DNA of 64,000 bases from Spiroplasma mirum ATCC 29335 (GCF_000565195.1 NZ_CP006720.1:496001-560000); one strand, 5' to 3'. Positions 1 through 10,678 are shown, numbered from the stretch's first letter. The notes: generated by a model not told the origin, from the sequence alone. Translations and numbers: made by a program.

Positions 1-156
1 GTTATTAAACAAGGGGGGTTATTTAGTAATATTATTAGTGCCTTTCCTAATCTTGATTTAAGAAATATTAAACATTATGCTTATGAACATGGGTTATTAA
101 TTAAAAATCCGCTTAATCCCGAGGATGTTATCAAAGAAAATTTCGGAAATCTTTAA
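1..156 (+). CDS. C-terminal end of an unrecognised protein (5' truncated by window)
   Basis: An open frame runs from base 1 to TAA at 154-156 and gives the last 51 residues of a protein that starts before the window. The tail ends in PEDVIKENFGNL and has no membrane segment or motif I recognise. It lies on the same strand as pepP, 72 bases upstream of it. There is no strong hairpin in between, so the two may share a transcript. No function can be assigned. Confidence 0.6.
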   Translation, partial: VIKQGGLFSNIISAFPNLDLRNIKHYAYEHGLLIKNPLNPEDVIKENFGNL

Positions 157-228
157 CTATCTGGTTGCTTTATTTTATAATTAAGGTTTAATTAAGGTAA
201 TATAAATAAGAATAAAGGAGTAGGAACA

Positions 229-1326
229 ATGCAAAAATTTATCAATATTAAATTAGATCGCAATGCAATTTTAAATAAGTATTTAACGCAGCATAATGTT
301 GAAGCAATTTTATTTCATTCTCCCGTTAACCGTCTATGGTTTTCTAAATTTGCTTCATCAGAAGGATACTTATTATATACTAAAGATGAGTCAATTTTAT
401 TTTTAGATGGTCGCTACATCACCGCGGGAAAAGAACACGCAAAAAATGTGACGCGAGTTGAACTAATGGTGACCAATAATGCCAATGGTTTTTTTGGAAC
501 CCTAAGTGAAGTACTTAAAAAACGCCAGGTTAAGAACCTTGCTTTTGAAAGTGATTTTTTAGTTTATAGTTACTACCAAATGATTGATAAAGCGTTAGGA
601 GATGTTACTTTAAAACCAGTTGATTTTACCGAATTACGAACAATTAAAGATAATGAGGAAGTTAACTTAATCAAAAAAGCTTGTGCAATTGGTGATACTG
701 CCATTGCGAATGTTATTAAAAAAATTAAGGTCGGAATGACAGAACGGGAAATTGAACAAATTATTTTAAATACCTTTATTGAAATGGGGGCTGAACAACC
801 TAGTTTTAAAACAATTGTTGCTTCGGGAATCCGCGGGGCGTTACCCCATGGGAAAGCTTCAGACAAAGTTATTAATAATAATGAATTAGTAACAATTGAT
901 TTTGGATGTATTTACCAAGGATATTGTTCAGATACTACCAGAACAATTGGGTTAGGACAACCAAGCGCGAAAATGTTAGAAATTTATGATGTTGTTTATC
1001 AAGCGCAAAAATTAGGGATTGCTGCTGTTAAACCAGGGGTAACTACAAAAGAAATAGATGATATTTGTCGTAATTATATTATAGAAAAGGGGTATGGGGA
1101 ATATTTTACCCATTCAACAGGCCATGGGCTAGGAATTGAAGTTCATGAGTTTCCGCGGGTATCACCATTTTGTAATGTTCCGCTAAAACAAGGGATGGTA
1201 ATTACCGTGGAACCAGGGATTTACATTCCTGACCTGGGGGGTGTGCGGATTGAAGATGATATTCTAGTTACTGAAGATGGTCATCAGCTCTTAACAGAGG
1301 CTAAGAGAGAATTAATTTTAGTCTAA
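229..1326 (+). CDS. pepP: Xaa-Pro aminopeptidase, M24 metallopeptidase
   Basis: A 365-residue cytosolic peptidase that removes N-terminal residues preceding proline, helping to recycle peptides. The C-terminal pita-bread domain (about 140-360) carries all five metal ligands of the M24 family: D224 and D235, H299 in GHGLG, E328 in VEPG, and E342 in GVRIED. H207 in PHGK matches the conserved substrate-site histidine. Residues 1-135 form the usual creatinase-like N-domain. The length is normal for the family. The ATG at 229 follows AAAGGAG at 214-220 at good spacing. The gene is intact among decayed neighbours. The exact substrate range within M24B is inferred. Confidence 0.93.
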   Translation: MQKFINIKLDRNAILNKYLTQHNVEAILFHSPVNRLWFSKFASSEGYLLYTKDESILFLDGRYITAGKEHAKNVTRVELMVTNNANGFFGTLSEVLKKRQVKNLAFESDFLVYSYYQMIDKALGDVTLKPVDFTELRTIKDNEEVNLIKKACAIGDTAIANVIKKIKVGMTEREIEQIILNTFIEMGAEQPSFKTIVASGIRGALPHGKASDKVINNNELVTIDFGCIYQGYCSDTTRTIGLGQPSAKMLEIYDVVYQAQKLGIAAVKPGVTTKEIDDICRNYIIEKGYGEYFTHSTGHGLGIEVHEFPRVSPFCNVPLKQGMVITVEPGIYIPDLGGVRIEDDILVTEDGHQLLTEAKRELILV

Positions 1327-1328
1327 AA

Positions 1329-1666
1329 ATGAAAAAGTTCTTTATTAGTAAAGCCTTTTTATTAACAACTTTCCTTTTAACAATTGCTATTTTTATTATT
1401 GCGTTAATTTTACTAGGAATTGGGGGAAGTCAATTGTTATCTTTAACCGCTGATCCCAATTATGTTTTACAACAATGACATCATAATATTGTTTATGAAG
1501 TGAAGTTTTCGGGCCCCTTTACCTTATTAGCAACTGGTTTTCAAGAATTTTTTCATTTATAAATCAGTGAAACTGTTAATGGGGGGCATTGTCTTACCTT
1601 CTTATTATTAGTTATAAACTTTTAAAAGGTTTAAAAAATAAAAAACGAATTATTATTACTGGTTAA
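1329..1666 (+). pseudogene. decayed small membrane protein (DUF3899-like)
   Basis: An ATG two bases after pepP opens a frame with an N-terminal hydrophobic helix (about residues 8-33) that reads 77 residues and stops at 1560-1562. The next bases still encode a plausible continuation (ISETVNGG, then KLLKGLKNKKRIIITG ending 1664-1666), but only across the in-frame TAA and at least one frameshift. The layout of helix, hydrophobic core and basic tail recalls the small DUF3899 proteins common in spiroplasmas; that match is from memory. It was probably co-transcribed with pepP. Confidence 0.55.
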
Positions 1667-1786
1667 TTTAAGAAAGATTTCCTTAATTTTTAATATTTTA
1701 TTGGTAAAATGATTAGGATAACTTTTTGTACAAAGAATTAAAAGTTATATTAATAAAAATTTACAAATTCAAAAGGAGAATAATAT

Positions 1787-2503
1787 ATGAAGAAAATAAT
1801 TATTAAAGATGATTTTTAAGCAATATTTCCAGCAGCTAAAATTGGGGTAGTAATTGCCCATAATATTAATAATCATATTCAAGATGCAACTCAGTACCAA
1901 CCGTTTTTAAGTGCTGCCCAAGAAACTGCGCGCCCAATATATTAGCGCTGAAAAATTTACGGCTAATTCAGTAATTAAACATGACGGGAAGCTTACCAAC
2001 AATTTAAAACTAAAAAGGGAGCTCGCTCATCAATTGAAGTCTTATTAAAACACGTTAAAAATAATAATGAAATTAGAACAATTAACTCGTTAGTTGATAT
2101 TTATAATTCAGTTTCATTAAAATACGGGATGCCCTGTGGGGTGAAGATATTGCTAAAATTGTTTTGGGAGATGTTATTAACAAAAGCAACCGGAAATGAG
2201 GATTTTACTAACTTAGATTCTGAACAACAAGAACAATCTTACGAAGGGGAAATTGTTTATAAGGATAAGGATGAAGCGGGGGCAATTTGTCGGTGTCTAA
2301 ATTGACGGGAAGCAACCCGCACTATGTTAACCGAACAAACAACAGATGCGGTGTTATGCATTGAATTTTTAGAATTTACTCGTGAAGAGGATTTTATGAA
2401 TGCCTTACAAGAATTACAAATATTAATTACAACTAATTTATAAGGGAACTGTGAAATTAAAATTTTAGATCGTAATTATCCGGAAGCAATTATTGAAAAT
2501 TAG
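1787..2503 (+). pseudogene. decayed B3/4 (phenylalanyl-tRNA synthetase beta-like) domain protein
   Basis: AAGGAG precedes the ATG at 1787, but the frame stops after ten codons. Fragments in several frames then read IGVVIAHNINNHIQ, VDIYNSVSLKYGMPCG, LTKATGNEDF and ILDRNYPEAIIEN. The NSVSLKY and TKATGNE motifs are typical of the stand-alone B3/4 domain, which in phenylalanyl-tRNA synthetase edits mischarged tRNA. At least three frameshifts and stops (for example 2441-2443) are present, so the gene is dead unless the assembly is wrong in several places. The final stop is TAG at 2501-2503. Confidence 0.65.
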
Positions 2504-2582
2504 CCTTTTAATTTAGTAATTATGATATTTTTTCTTACTACTAATAATTTACCAATAAAAATTACTAATTTTCTTAAATTAG

Positions 2583-2611
2583 TTGCTTTTTATTAAAATC
2601 CGCGATATACT
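2583..2611 (+). promoter_or_regulatory. sigma-70 type promoter upstream of the 2742 gene
   Basis: TTGCTT at 2583-2588 and TATACT at 2606-2611 are separated by 17 bases, followed by a leader of about 125 bases to the gene at 2742. It is the best -35/-10 pair in the gap between the B3/4 relic and the next intact gene. Confidence 0.5.
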
Positions 2612-2741
2612 AAAAAGAGTTCATTTTGATATTAGGCTTAATTTTACAATTATTTTTTACATAATAATCTTAAAATTTCCAGAACGATTTAAAAAATACT
2701 TTTTAAATATACTCATTATGAATGATTTTTAGGAGGAAAAG

Positions 2742-3071
2742 ATGTACAACAATAACAGAAGTAATAACAACTTTCAAAGAAGAAACGATGATATAATCTC
2801 AAATGTTCAATTCCCAATTATGGGTGATAAAGGAACTAATTTTAAAACAGTTAACTCAAAAGATGGTGGGTCACACGACTTATTCGAATTCTGAGTTGAA
2901 GATAATGGTAATGAAGTGCACTGTATTGCGTGAGATGATGTGGCTAATAAATTAAAATCAGAATTTGATTTTGATAACTTTAAAAACATTATCATTACTT
3001 ACAAAAAACGTTTAAATAAATTTACTGAAAAAACTGATTATAGTGTTCGTGAGTTTTCACTAGTTGCTTAA
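2742..3071 (+). CDS. small OB-fold-like protein, possibly single-stranded-DNA binding
   Basis: A 109-residue soluble protein starting at ATG 2742 behind a perfect AGGAGG at 2731-2736. The N-terminus is Asn/Arg-rich (about 1-15). Residues 40-109 have the strand pattern of an SSB-type OB fold: DLFEFWVEDNG, then VHCIAWDD and IIITYKKRLNKF, ending in SVREFSLVA. SSB proteins show a similar series of W/F-rich strands with a basic face. The acidic tail tip of true SSB is missing, so it is probably a paralogue. It has its own promoter and a strong terminator, so it is monocistronic. Function is inferred from fold pattern only. Confidence 0.6.
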
Positions 3072-3092
3072 AATTATAAATTTAGTTTTTAC

Positions 3093-3130
3093 AAAGGTTT
3101 AATTATGTTAACATAATTAAACCTTTTTTT
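3093..3130 (+). terminator. Rho-independent terminator
   Basis: A near-perfect 15-bp stem (AAAGGTTTAATTATG paired with its complement around TTAA) runs straight into a T-run, 22 bases after the stop of the 2742 gene. Confidence 0.85.
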
Positions 3131-3142
3131 CTTTCTTATTAA

Positions 3143-3896
3143 TTAATAATCTTTTTTTAAATACGAATGCACTCCTAAAAATTCAGCTTGGTTAACAACT
3201 ACTCCGTATTCTTGACGGGTTGCATCGGTGAAATAATATCAGGAGTTTAACTTCCCAGTAAAACAACTAAAGGTAATTAAGTTTGTACCATGGAAATCAT
3301 TAGTTTTAATAGTATCTAATAAAAAATTAGTTTTAATATAGTGGTTAATGTTTAATAAAATTAAATAATTTTTATGATCTAAATAAATTTCTTTGTTATA
3401 CTTACTAATGCGCCCATAATCACGAATAACAAACACAAAGCTTTTTATTTTGCCATTAAACCAGTTAGTTGTATTTAATTTCTAAATCAGTAATTGGTAA
3501 TAACTCTTTTAATTTTCGTTCATCCTTAATTTTTTGCACAATGTGGTGATAATTATCAATTGATAAGGTTTTTAGTAATTCATTAAAATCTTTATTAGCA
3601 ATTTTATTATTATAATTAAATAAAGTATGGGTTTTAAATTTTTTAATAAACCAAAATAACCTAAAGTTTACTGCCAAATAAATTAACAGCACAATTAAGA
3701 AAGCAGAAAGGACTAATGAGACAATTACTAATGTTAGTTTAATTATTAAAATATAACCACTTGCTAATTCTAACGTTTCTAAATAATAGCTAGCAACTTC
3801 ACTGACAATAATTGGTAACCCAATATGTAAAATTAACTCCATTGTTTTTTAAATCATTGGATGCATTTCTGCTTTTTTATACATACTTAAATTCAT
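3143..3896 (-). pseudogene. frameshifted membrane protein, about 250 residues originally
   Basis: On the minus strand the natural start is the ATG at 3896, preceded by AAGGAG. After MNLSMYKKAE the frame meets TAA at codon 16 and then reopens as a two-helix membrane protein (hydrophobic at about LPIIVSEVASYYL and LTLVIVSLVLSAFLIVLLIYL) to 3465. There the frame shifts by one base; the other frame continues as TTNWFNGKIKSF, VFVIRDYGRISKY and GVVVNQAEFLGVHSYLKKDY to TAA at 3143-3145, using TGA as Trp. The C-terminal soluble part may bind a ligand or partner. The family is not recognised. One nonsense codon and one frameshift make it a probable pseudogene. Confidence 0.6.
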
Positions 3897-4048
3897 ATAA
3901 AATTCTCCTTATTAGTCTTTTATTGTTGCTTTTATTCTATCATATTTACCAACTTTATGAAAAATTAGTCATTTTAATATTCTAAAACTAATAATTATTT
4001 TATTGTGCTATTATTTTTTTTCGCTAAAATTAAATTAGCAACTTAAAA

Positions 4049-4094
4049 GAATGCGCAAAGTGCCTAAAATATTTATTTATTTTAGGTACTTTTT
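4049..4094 (+). promoter_or_regulatory. leader attenuator-like element, copy 1
   Basis: AAGTGCCTAAAAT (4058-4070) pairs with ATTTTAGGTACTT (4079-4091) and is followed by T residues, so it forms a terminator inside the 5' leader, 26 bases before the ATG of the decayed 4120 gene. The preceding GAATGCGC (4049-4056) can pair with GTGC instead. Copies with the same plan lie at 18745 and 35181. Confidence 0.6.
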
Positions 4095-4119
4095 AAATTA
4101 TCAAGGAGGTTAATTAATT

Positions 4120-4872
4120 ATGTTTGAATGATTAAAACTTTTATGAAAAAAGGATACTTCAATTCCGGATGTAACTAACGAAATAGCCAGAATTAATGAG
4201 GCTAATTTTTATCAAGACTATTTAAAATTAAAATTAACACCTGAGGATTAAAAAACTTTTTTAGAGCTTTGCAATGATGCCAAAGACATTTGTACAACTG
4301 AAAATTACACGGCTTAGTTCCTAAATCAACCCATAATTTTCGAATTAATGAAAAACTAACTTGAAAACTAACCTTGCTTTTAAGCGATTGTCTTTTTCAC
4401 CGCTGATTTGATTTTTATCATTTAATGTTATTGAAGTTTAAAAAAACAATGTCCCGAAATGCTAAGCTTTGTTACCAGGTGAAATTCTAATATTATGACG
4501 CCAGTTAATATTAGAGACAACTATATGGAAGTTGTGGCTTATGATCGTAATAAATTAAATTCGAATGTAATAAATTATGTTCGAATGGCACCCTTTGATA
4601 TTTCAAATGATTAGTTAGTAAAGGAATTTTAGATGCTTAATTTTACAGAGAGTGATTTTTTAAAATTTTATGATTATAATTTAAATGTACAGTTAGGACC
4701 ATCACCAGTTGATAATCCACCGTGTGCGGAAGTTTCTGAAGAAGAAGTTGAAAAAGTTGAGACTGCTACTGCTAAATTAAAAGAATGATGTAAGGAAGTA
4801 AAGAAACAAAATCAACAAAAATCCCAAATAATTCAGCAACAAATTAGGGAAGAGGAAGCACGACACCAATAA
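4120..4872 (+). pseudogene. decayed cytosolic protein of unknown function
   Basis: A good AGGAGG at 4104-4109 leads to an ATG at 4120 and 43 codons (MFEWLKLLWKKD start) before TAA at 4249-4251. Later pieces remain readable: ICTTENYTA, then a frame from 4495 (MTPVNIRDNYMEV) with TAG interruptions, and a Glu/Lys/Gln-rich coiled-coil-like tail (EVSEEEVEKVETATAK to EEEARHQ) ending at TAA 4870-4872. Pieces in one order on one strand suggest a single protein of roughly 250 residues that has collected several stops. The leader attenuator upstream is still well formed. The family is unknown. Confidence 0.5.
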
Positions 4873-5820
4873 TTAATTGATTCCTCTGATGAAAATACAA
4901 GATTATAATTATTTTTTATTGATAATTGTTGAAAATTGAATATTAAAAAAGAAACTAGTAGTTGTTGTAAAGCATTTAATTTCACAACTAAAATTTGCTT
5001 CATAAGAAAAATAAATTGCTTGCTAATCCTGCTCAATGATTGGAAAGAAATCATCAAAGTTTCACGGATCATTAAAAATTCATAAGTTGTTTTATATGAA
5101 CGGGCAAATTGCCCAGCGATATCTTCATCGCTTGTTTCTTCTTGGTCTTGATCATCCGGACCATATTTATAAACACCATAATGGTATATTAATGGATCAA
5201 TAAAATAAGGATTATTTTTCATCACAGAAGGGCAGATAAAATTTTTTAAGATGTTAAAGAGTTTTGTTTGAATTTGCTGGGCACTCGGATTATTAGTTTT
5301 TCATTCGGCTGTTCATATTTAACAATAATTAGGGTTATTTTTAAAATATTGGATTAATATATTTTCAGTCATTTAAATTAGTAAAACTATATTCTTTATC
5401 ACTACCGTTACTAGTAATGCTAACGGTTGGTTTAATTTGCTCAATAAAAGAAGTTAAATCAACGGCCACTCCTGCGATATTAATATTTTGAAAATCATAA
5501 TTATAAAAGATTTAATTATATAAAAGGGTGCGTAAACTTCTAACGGCTGTTGTTCTTAAACTACGATTTTAGTTTTGTTCAAAAGCATTATTAAAAGCAA
5601 CTTGTTTTAGTAAACTTAGTTAAGGCTTCTTTTTTTTGGTCATAGCCGTTAATCTCCGAATGAATTACTACCGTCTCATGAGGGTTTTCATCTTCACCAT
5701 TATTATTATCATCCGGATCAATTGGTGGGGGTGTTGGTTTGTGACTAGTTGTTGAATTAGCAGTATTTTTACAAGCACTTAGGGATGTCAAATCACCAAC
5801 TAAAATAGTTAAAGAATAAC
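4833..5820 (-). pseudogene. decayed surface lipoprotein
   Basis: Reading the minus strand from about 5820, a degraded signal sequence (SLTILVGDLTSLSAC) ends in a lipobox-like LSAC, followed by a Pro/Asp/Asn-rich linker (TPPPIDPDDNNNGEDEN), the usual design of a spiroplasma lipoprotein. The body is broken by several stops and shifts; readable parts include FQNINIAGVAVDLTSFIEQIKPTVSI and a frame from 5225 (MMKNNPYFIDPLIYHYGVYK). The last part runs convergently into the 4120 relic. No ATG remains in frame with the lipobox, so it is not expressed as a lipoprotein. Confidence 0.55.
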
Positions 5821-6071
5821 TTAATTAATCATCGCATATGTTTCCACCATTCCTTTAATTAATTATACGTTATTTTTTGTAAACTATCAATTTGCCAAGT
5901 TAACTAAGACAAAGAAAGATACCACATTAATTTTTAAACATTTAAAAGATTTATTTTTAACAATGTAAATTGTAAATTCAAATGCCACACTTTATTTAAT
6001 TTAATTATAATACAACAAAATAAGTATTCAATATAATTTTATTTTTAAAATTATGATTTTTTTATCTAAAT

Positions 6072-6101
6072 TTATGAAATTTGACACACTAAAAAATAAT
6101 T
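6072..6101. repeat. IS30 end sequence, copy 1
   Basis: The sequence CACACTAAAAAATAATTT and the bases after it (about 26 in all) are identical to 51908-51934. In both places they lie just beyond the 3' end of an IS30 transposase, so they are probably the element terminus. I could not find a matching inverted copy at the other end of either element. Confidence 0.6.
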
Positions 6102-6135
6102 TATTAAATTATTTAAGTAATTCAATAAAAAATTA

Positions 6136-7130
6136 TTAAATATGTGATGATAAATTTAAAAATAATTGTTGCGAACTTAACCACTGTAAACAATGCCTTG
6201 GTTTATTGTTAATAACATCAATAACTCAATCTATTTCTTGTTGACTAATATTATTAAAATCTGTTTCTTTAGGAAATCAATGTCTAATATCTCTATTAAT
6301 TCTTTCAACTAATGGTTTTTGAGTTGGAGTTCCAGCATCACAAAAATAAACATTAGTACAAGCAATTTTTTCTATTTCTTTTCAGTTACTAAATTCTTTG
6401 CCTTGATCTGTAATAATTCCTTTAATATTTATGGTTTTGAAAATCTTATTATTTAAAATTTTTTTTATTGCTTTTGTAACTTCTACGATTGAATTTTCTT
6501 TTAATTTTTTACAGAAAGTTTTTTTTGCTTAATTCTTCTGTTAAAACTAAACAACTAGATTGATGGTCTTTTCCAACTACTGTATCCATTTGAAATCAAC
6601 CAAATTCATATTTATCATGTTTTGATTGCTCAATAGTTTTAAAATTTCTTATTTTTCCACGGCTATCTTTTCTATTTTTTGTTTTAAATCTTTTATTATG
6701 AAAATACAAATTTTCTTTTGATAAATTTAAAAGGCCAGAATAAATATATTTATATAAAGTTTTAACACATATAGGAAATTTACTGCCAAATTCTTTTTCA
6801 TAGTTTTTACAAATTTGCTCTGGTGTATCATGGTACTTATTAAATCTTTTGTCTAATCATCTTAGTTTTTCATCTGAAAATATAATGTGTTTAATACATT
6901 TTTTTCTCTTTTTTCAATAGTCATCCTCTGCTAATTTAGGATCATAGTTGTTATTTTTTAACCTTTTTATTTCTCGTTTAATTTTATAACGAACGGCTTT
7001 TATGCAATATTCTTGCTATTTCAGATATATTAGGTTGATCATTCCTTCTTTTTAATGAATCAAGTTCTAATAAATCTTTTAACATTACTCTTTCTTTAAA
7101 AGTAAAATGATGAAAAATTTTTAATTTCAT
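6136..7130 (-). pseudogene. IS30-family transposase, twice frameshifted
   Basis: The minus-strand frame begins at ATG 7130 (MKLKIFHHFTFKERVML, helix-turn-helix region) and ends at TAA 6136-6138. The catalytic DDE core is still visible: FQMDTVVGKDHQSS, IITDQGKEFSNW and VERINRDIRHWFP. Frameshifts near 7010 and in an A/T run near 6520 break it into three pieces. It is a diverged paralogue of the intact copy at 51949-52929. It sits directly upstream of the phage terminase at 7180 and reads away from it. Confidence 0.9.
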
Positions 7131-7179
7131 ATTTATAAATTCCTTTCATTTTTAATTGCGTTAAAAAATGGAGGTTATT

Positions 7180-8919
7180 ATGAATCAATTTAGCAATATT
7201 AATAACAAAAAACGAATTACTAGTTATGAACATTTAAATAAAAAATATGATTTGAATTTTAGTGACTATAATTTTGGTTTTGATTGAGAAGTATTTAAAG
7301 ATTTTGTTGGTGATAGTTATGCGCGATATTTTACCACGAATTGTTTTTTTAAGTTTGTATCTGCGGGTCGTGGCACTAATAAAACATGAAATCATCTAGC
7401 TGAAAAATTATTTTTTGCTTGTAATTTTGCTGATGCTTCATCTAATATTTTACGAAGATATGCCAACACCCACGAAGATACTACATTTGGCGATACAATT
7501 AATGTCTGTAATTATCTATATGATAAATATGGTATTGATATCGGACCCGACAACGAAAATGGAATTGTGTGACCGAAAAATGTTAAAGAAGGTGGAGAGA
7601 TTATTTTTCCTAGTGGTGTTCGTATTGCTTTTGTTGGCTATGCTAATGGTAATAAAATTATGGGTAAAGTTGGAAAAGGTAGTGGCATTATATCGGCATG
7701 AACAGATGAAATGATTCATGCGGAAGAAAAAGAAATCTTAACTGATAAAAAATTAGATAAAAGATATAATAATTTAAGAGTTTCAATGTTTCATTCAAAA
7801 AGTTTAAAAGTGTCTTACGTAAAATACACAGACGATAATAATAACGAACAATATAATTTAGACAATCCTATCCCAGTTAAAGAATTATCTTGGACATTTC
7901 AAGAATGAGATAATATAGCAAAACAATACATAACAGTAACAACATATTTTCATAAAACATATTCTAATCAATTTACTTTTAATTCTTTTGATAAATATCA
8001 TGTTTTTTATGAAAAATTCGTAACGCCATATTTACCGTTAAATAAAAGAATTAAAACTATTTTAAAAGAACACAATCAAGTATATTCAGAAAACAAACAA
8101 GCATTTAATGGTTTAGGTGTTTTTAATTTACGATTAACAATGGGGACTGTTTGAAATAAAATACCTGATATTACTAAAAAACTTGTTTTAACAAATAAAG
8201 AAGAACGACCTGATTTATTTGAACTTGAATACTATGGTTTTGAATATAATGACAATGATCCCAGTATTTATGTTTTGCGAAATTATCGTAAATATACTAA
8301 AGAGTATAACTTACAAGATTTTTACAATTCCAATACAAAACAGTATCAATTTGATAGTTATTCAATTGGTGTTGATTATGCTAATGGTAGTGAAGATCAT
8401 ACCGTATTTTTATTTAGTGGTTATAAAATTAATGAAAATAATGAATATGATAAATATTTAATTGAAGAAAATGTTGTTACACCAAAAAACGTAATGAATT
8501 TAAATGAAATAGTTGAACATTACGGACAATGAATAATTAATACATTTGATAAATTTGATGGTTTTGAGTATGCGACATTTCATTATGATATAAATGCCCA
8601 CGACTTTATGCAAAAATTACAAGAAGATATTTGCCCTTATTTGGGATATAAAATTAAAATGTTTAAAGCCAAAAAACATCAGACATCCCTTAATAAAGAA
8701 GCGGGAATAATTAACCGTGTAACATGAATAAGAAAAATGTTTGTGCAAGGCAAAATATATGGCATATTAGATAACTTCCCATTTTTTTTAGATAAGTGCA
8801 TTAGTGAACTAAGATTTAGTGATACCAAAACAAACACACCCGATAGTAAAATGTACCATGACCCATATGATGCTTTATTTTATGGTTCTTATCCGTATCG
8901 TTTTAAAATGGGAATATAA
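7180..8919 (+). CDS. phage terminase large subunit (isolated)
   Basis: A 579-residue packaging motor protein that would drive DNA into a procapsid and cut it. GGAGG at 7170-7174 precedes the ATG at 7180. The ATPase half shows a Walker A-like GRGTNKT at residues 63-69 and a Walker B-like region ISAWTDEMIHAEE. The nuclease half has IGVDYANGSEDHT and the late acidic motif YHDPYDALFYGSYPYRF. Several TGA codons read as Trp. It is full length, yet no portal, capsid or small-subunit gene is near, so it is a remnant of a different phage from the 53-64 kb cluster, whose terminase is clearly different (Walker A GTRYSGKT). A terminator follows at once. Confidence 0.85.
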
Positions 8920-8946
8920 AAAAGGTTTTAAAAACCTTCTAAAATT
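8918..8946 (+). terminator. Rho-independent terminator after terminase
   Basis: AAAAAGGTTTT pairs with AAAACCTT just after the stop codon. The downstream T-run is weak and interrupted. Confidence 0.6.
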
Positions 8947-8999
8947 TATAAATTTTATTTACTTTTTATTTATTAAATAATTAGTATTTAATGTTTTTT

Positions 9000-9286
9000 C
9001 TAAACTAGGTGATTTTTCTTGTATTTCATTACATCATCATTTTTCAATAGTTCAGGATGACAATTTTTATAACTTAATTTAAGATGTTTTCTAATTTTAT
9101 TAAAATCTAACACCTCAACTTCAATTTTATCACCAACAGTGAAAAAAATCTTTAATATCTCTTTACATAATAATCTGAAATCTCACTAACATGAATTAAA
9201 CCATCAGCCTTTTCTGCTCTACAAAAAGCACCATAAGGTGTAATGTTTGTTATTTTAACATTAACTTTATTTCCTTTTTTATACAT
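9000..9286 (-). pseudogene. frameshifted S1 RNA-binding domain protein
   Basis: From the minus-strand ATG at 9286 the reading is MYKKGNKVNVKITNI, then TPYGAFCRAEKADGLIHVSE, the classic start of an S1 domain (G-x-V-x-x-I-x-PYGAF, GLIHVSEIS). After VKRY a one-base shift is needed to continue as FTVGDKIEVEVLDFNKIRKH and LKLSYKN, the second half of the fold, to a stop at 9000-9002. Stand-alone S1 proteins of this size bind structured RNA or ribosomes in Firmicutes. The single indel makes it inactive unless the base call is wrong. Confidence 0.7.
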
Positions 9287-9290
9287 AAAA

Positions 9291-9602
9291 TTAAATATAC
9301 TTCCTTTTTTTAAATGCTTTAATTATATCATTAAGACTATAAAAATCATTTGCAGAATTGGGTGAGCGGTTGATTTTCTTAAATTTTTGTGATAAAATAA
9401 TTAATAGTTAAAAAAAGTTTTGAGGTTCTTTCAAACAAATTTGGAAACCTTTATAAAATTCTTCGCTTAACTCTTATAATTTTTCCCAAATACTTTGAAA
9501 ATACCGGAAAAAAATTTTTTTAAACTTTAAGGCATTTTTCACAAACTTATGAAAATCACCGCGAGCCCAGAATTAGTACACAATAATCACAATAATAATC
9601 AT
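9291..9602 (-). pseudogene. decayed small membrane-anchored protein
   Basis: Minus-strand ATG 9602 behind AAAGGAAA opens with a hydrophobic MIIIVIIV and then a basic, aromatic body (FWARGDFHKFVKN, FFRYFQSIWEKL, EFYKGFQICLKEPQNFF, NDIIKAFKKRKYI). TAA codons interrupt it at codon 10, about 42 and 62. One hydrophobic helix followed by a basic body resembles small membrane proteins of filamentous spiroplasma viruses, but I cannot confirm that. It lies upstream of and in line with the S1 relic. Confidence 0.4.
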
Positions 9603-9668
9603 ATCAAATAGTTTCCTTTCTAAAATAAATTTAAAAATGCTTGACTTGCATATATATAATGTTAATAG

Positions 9669-9691
9669 ATCTTGATAAAAAGTTTCAAGAT
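9669..9691 (+). promoter_or_regulatory. inverted repeat in the RIP leader
   Basis: ATCTTGA (9669-9675) and TCAAGAT (9685-9691) form a 7-bp inverted repeat, 8 bases after a TATAAT at 9655-9660 and 23 before the RIP start. It could be an operator or a leader hairpin. No T-run follows, so it is not a terminator. Confidence 0.4.
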
Positions 9692-9714
9692 GAAAGAAAG
9701 GAAATTTATACAAA

Positions 9715-10674
9715 ATGAAAAAATTACTAAGTTTATTAAGTATATTAACAATTAGTGCAACTGCTGTTCCAACAACAATTGCGGCCAGTCCTTATCAAAA
9801 AGAAGAAAATAATTCAGAAAATTTAATTAGAAATAAAAGACAAAATAATACTTTTCCAATTTTTAATTTAAAACTTAGTTGAGATTCTAAGAGATATTTT
9901 GTTTCTTTATGTAATAATGTTCTTACTGCTATGCTAGAAAATAATATTATTAGTTCGGTAACAGAAAGTACACCAGAATTAAACTGTAATAATCCAAATA
10001 TGTATATAATTAATTCAAATTATCAATTTAATTATTTTATTATAAAAATATCAGTGCCAGATGATAATGGGCATTGAAAATTAATTGATTTAGTTTTTAG
10101 AAGTAATGATTTTTATTTATCTGGCTTTATCTATAGATCTAATAATGTAGATATATTTTATCATTTTTCTGATGTTCAAATTGAAAGAAATGAAAATGGA
10201 CAAACAGAATTTGATAATATGATATCTGGGCGCAATAATTTAGAATATTATAATTTAAGATTTAATTCAAATTATACAACTCTTATTGGAGATTCTAATC
10301 CAACAATTACTTGACCAGGAATAGTACAAGCATTTAATGATTTAGTAAATTATGCAAATAGACCTAATTATCAAGGAAATATTGCAGTAATTAGAGGTGC
10401 ATTAGCTCGTGTTATTTTAGCAACAGCAGAAAGTATAAGATTTAGAGAAGTAAGAAATAATCTTTCTCAAAGCAATAATACTACCTTTTATTGAAGAACA
10501 AATTTTCTTGATACTATAACTAATTGAAATAGAATTTCAGAAAATGCAGTAAATTATTTAGAACAAAACAATAATCTTGCTGAATTTAATCAAAGAAATA
10601 TAATTTTAGTATTAATTGGATTGTATTTTAGTCGTGTACAAAATTGAAAAAATCATCATGATGAATTAAAATAA
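9715..10674 (+). CDS. secreted ribosome-inactivating protein (RIP toxin)
   Basis: A 319-residue N-glycosidase of the ricin-A/Shiga family, which removes one adenine from the sarcin-ricin loop of eukaryotic 28S rRNA. Residues 1-24 are a signal peptide (KKLLSLLSILTISA, then AVPTTIAAS). The RIP fold fills about 45-315 and its active-site set is complete: Y140 in SGFIYRSN, Y187 in SNYTTL, E239 and R242 in AESIRF (the E-x-x-R-F signature), and W271 in TNWNRIS. Start: ATG 9715 behind AAAGGAAA. TGA is used for several Trp. Spiroplasma RIPs are known in defensive symbionts; the target here (parasite, host or other) cannot be told from sequence. A lipoprotein gene follows after 4 bases. Confidence 0.9.
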
Positions 10675-10678
10675 ATAA

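Noticed and set aside
573..866. 97-codon minus-strand open frame opposite pepP
   Set aside because: Lies wholly inside a clear M24 peptidase gene, has no ribosome binding site and no family pattern; it is a shadow frame.
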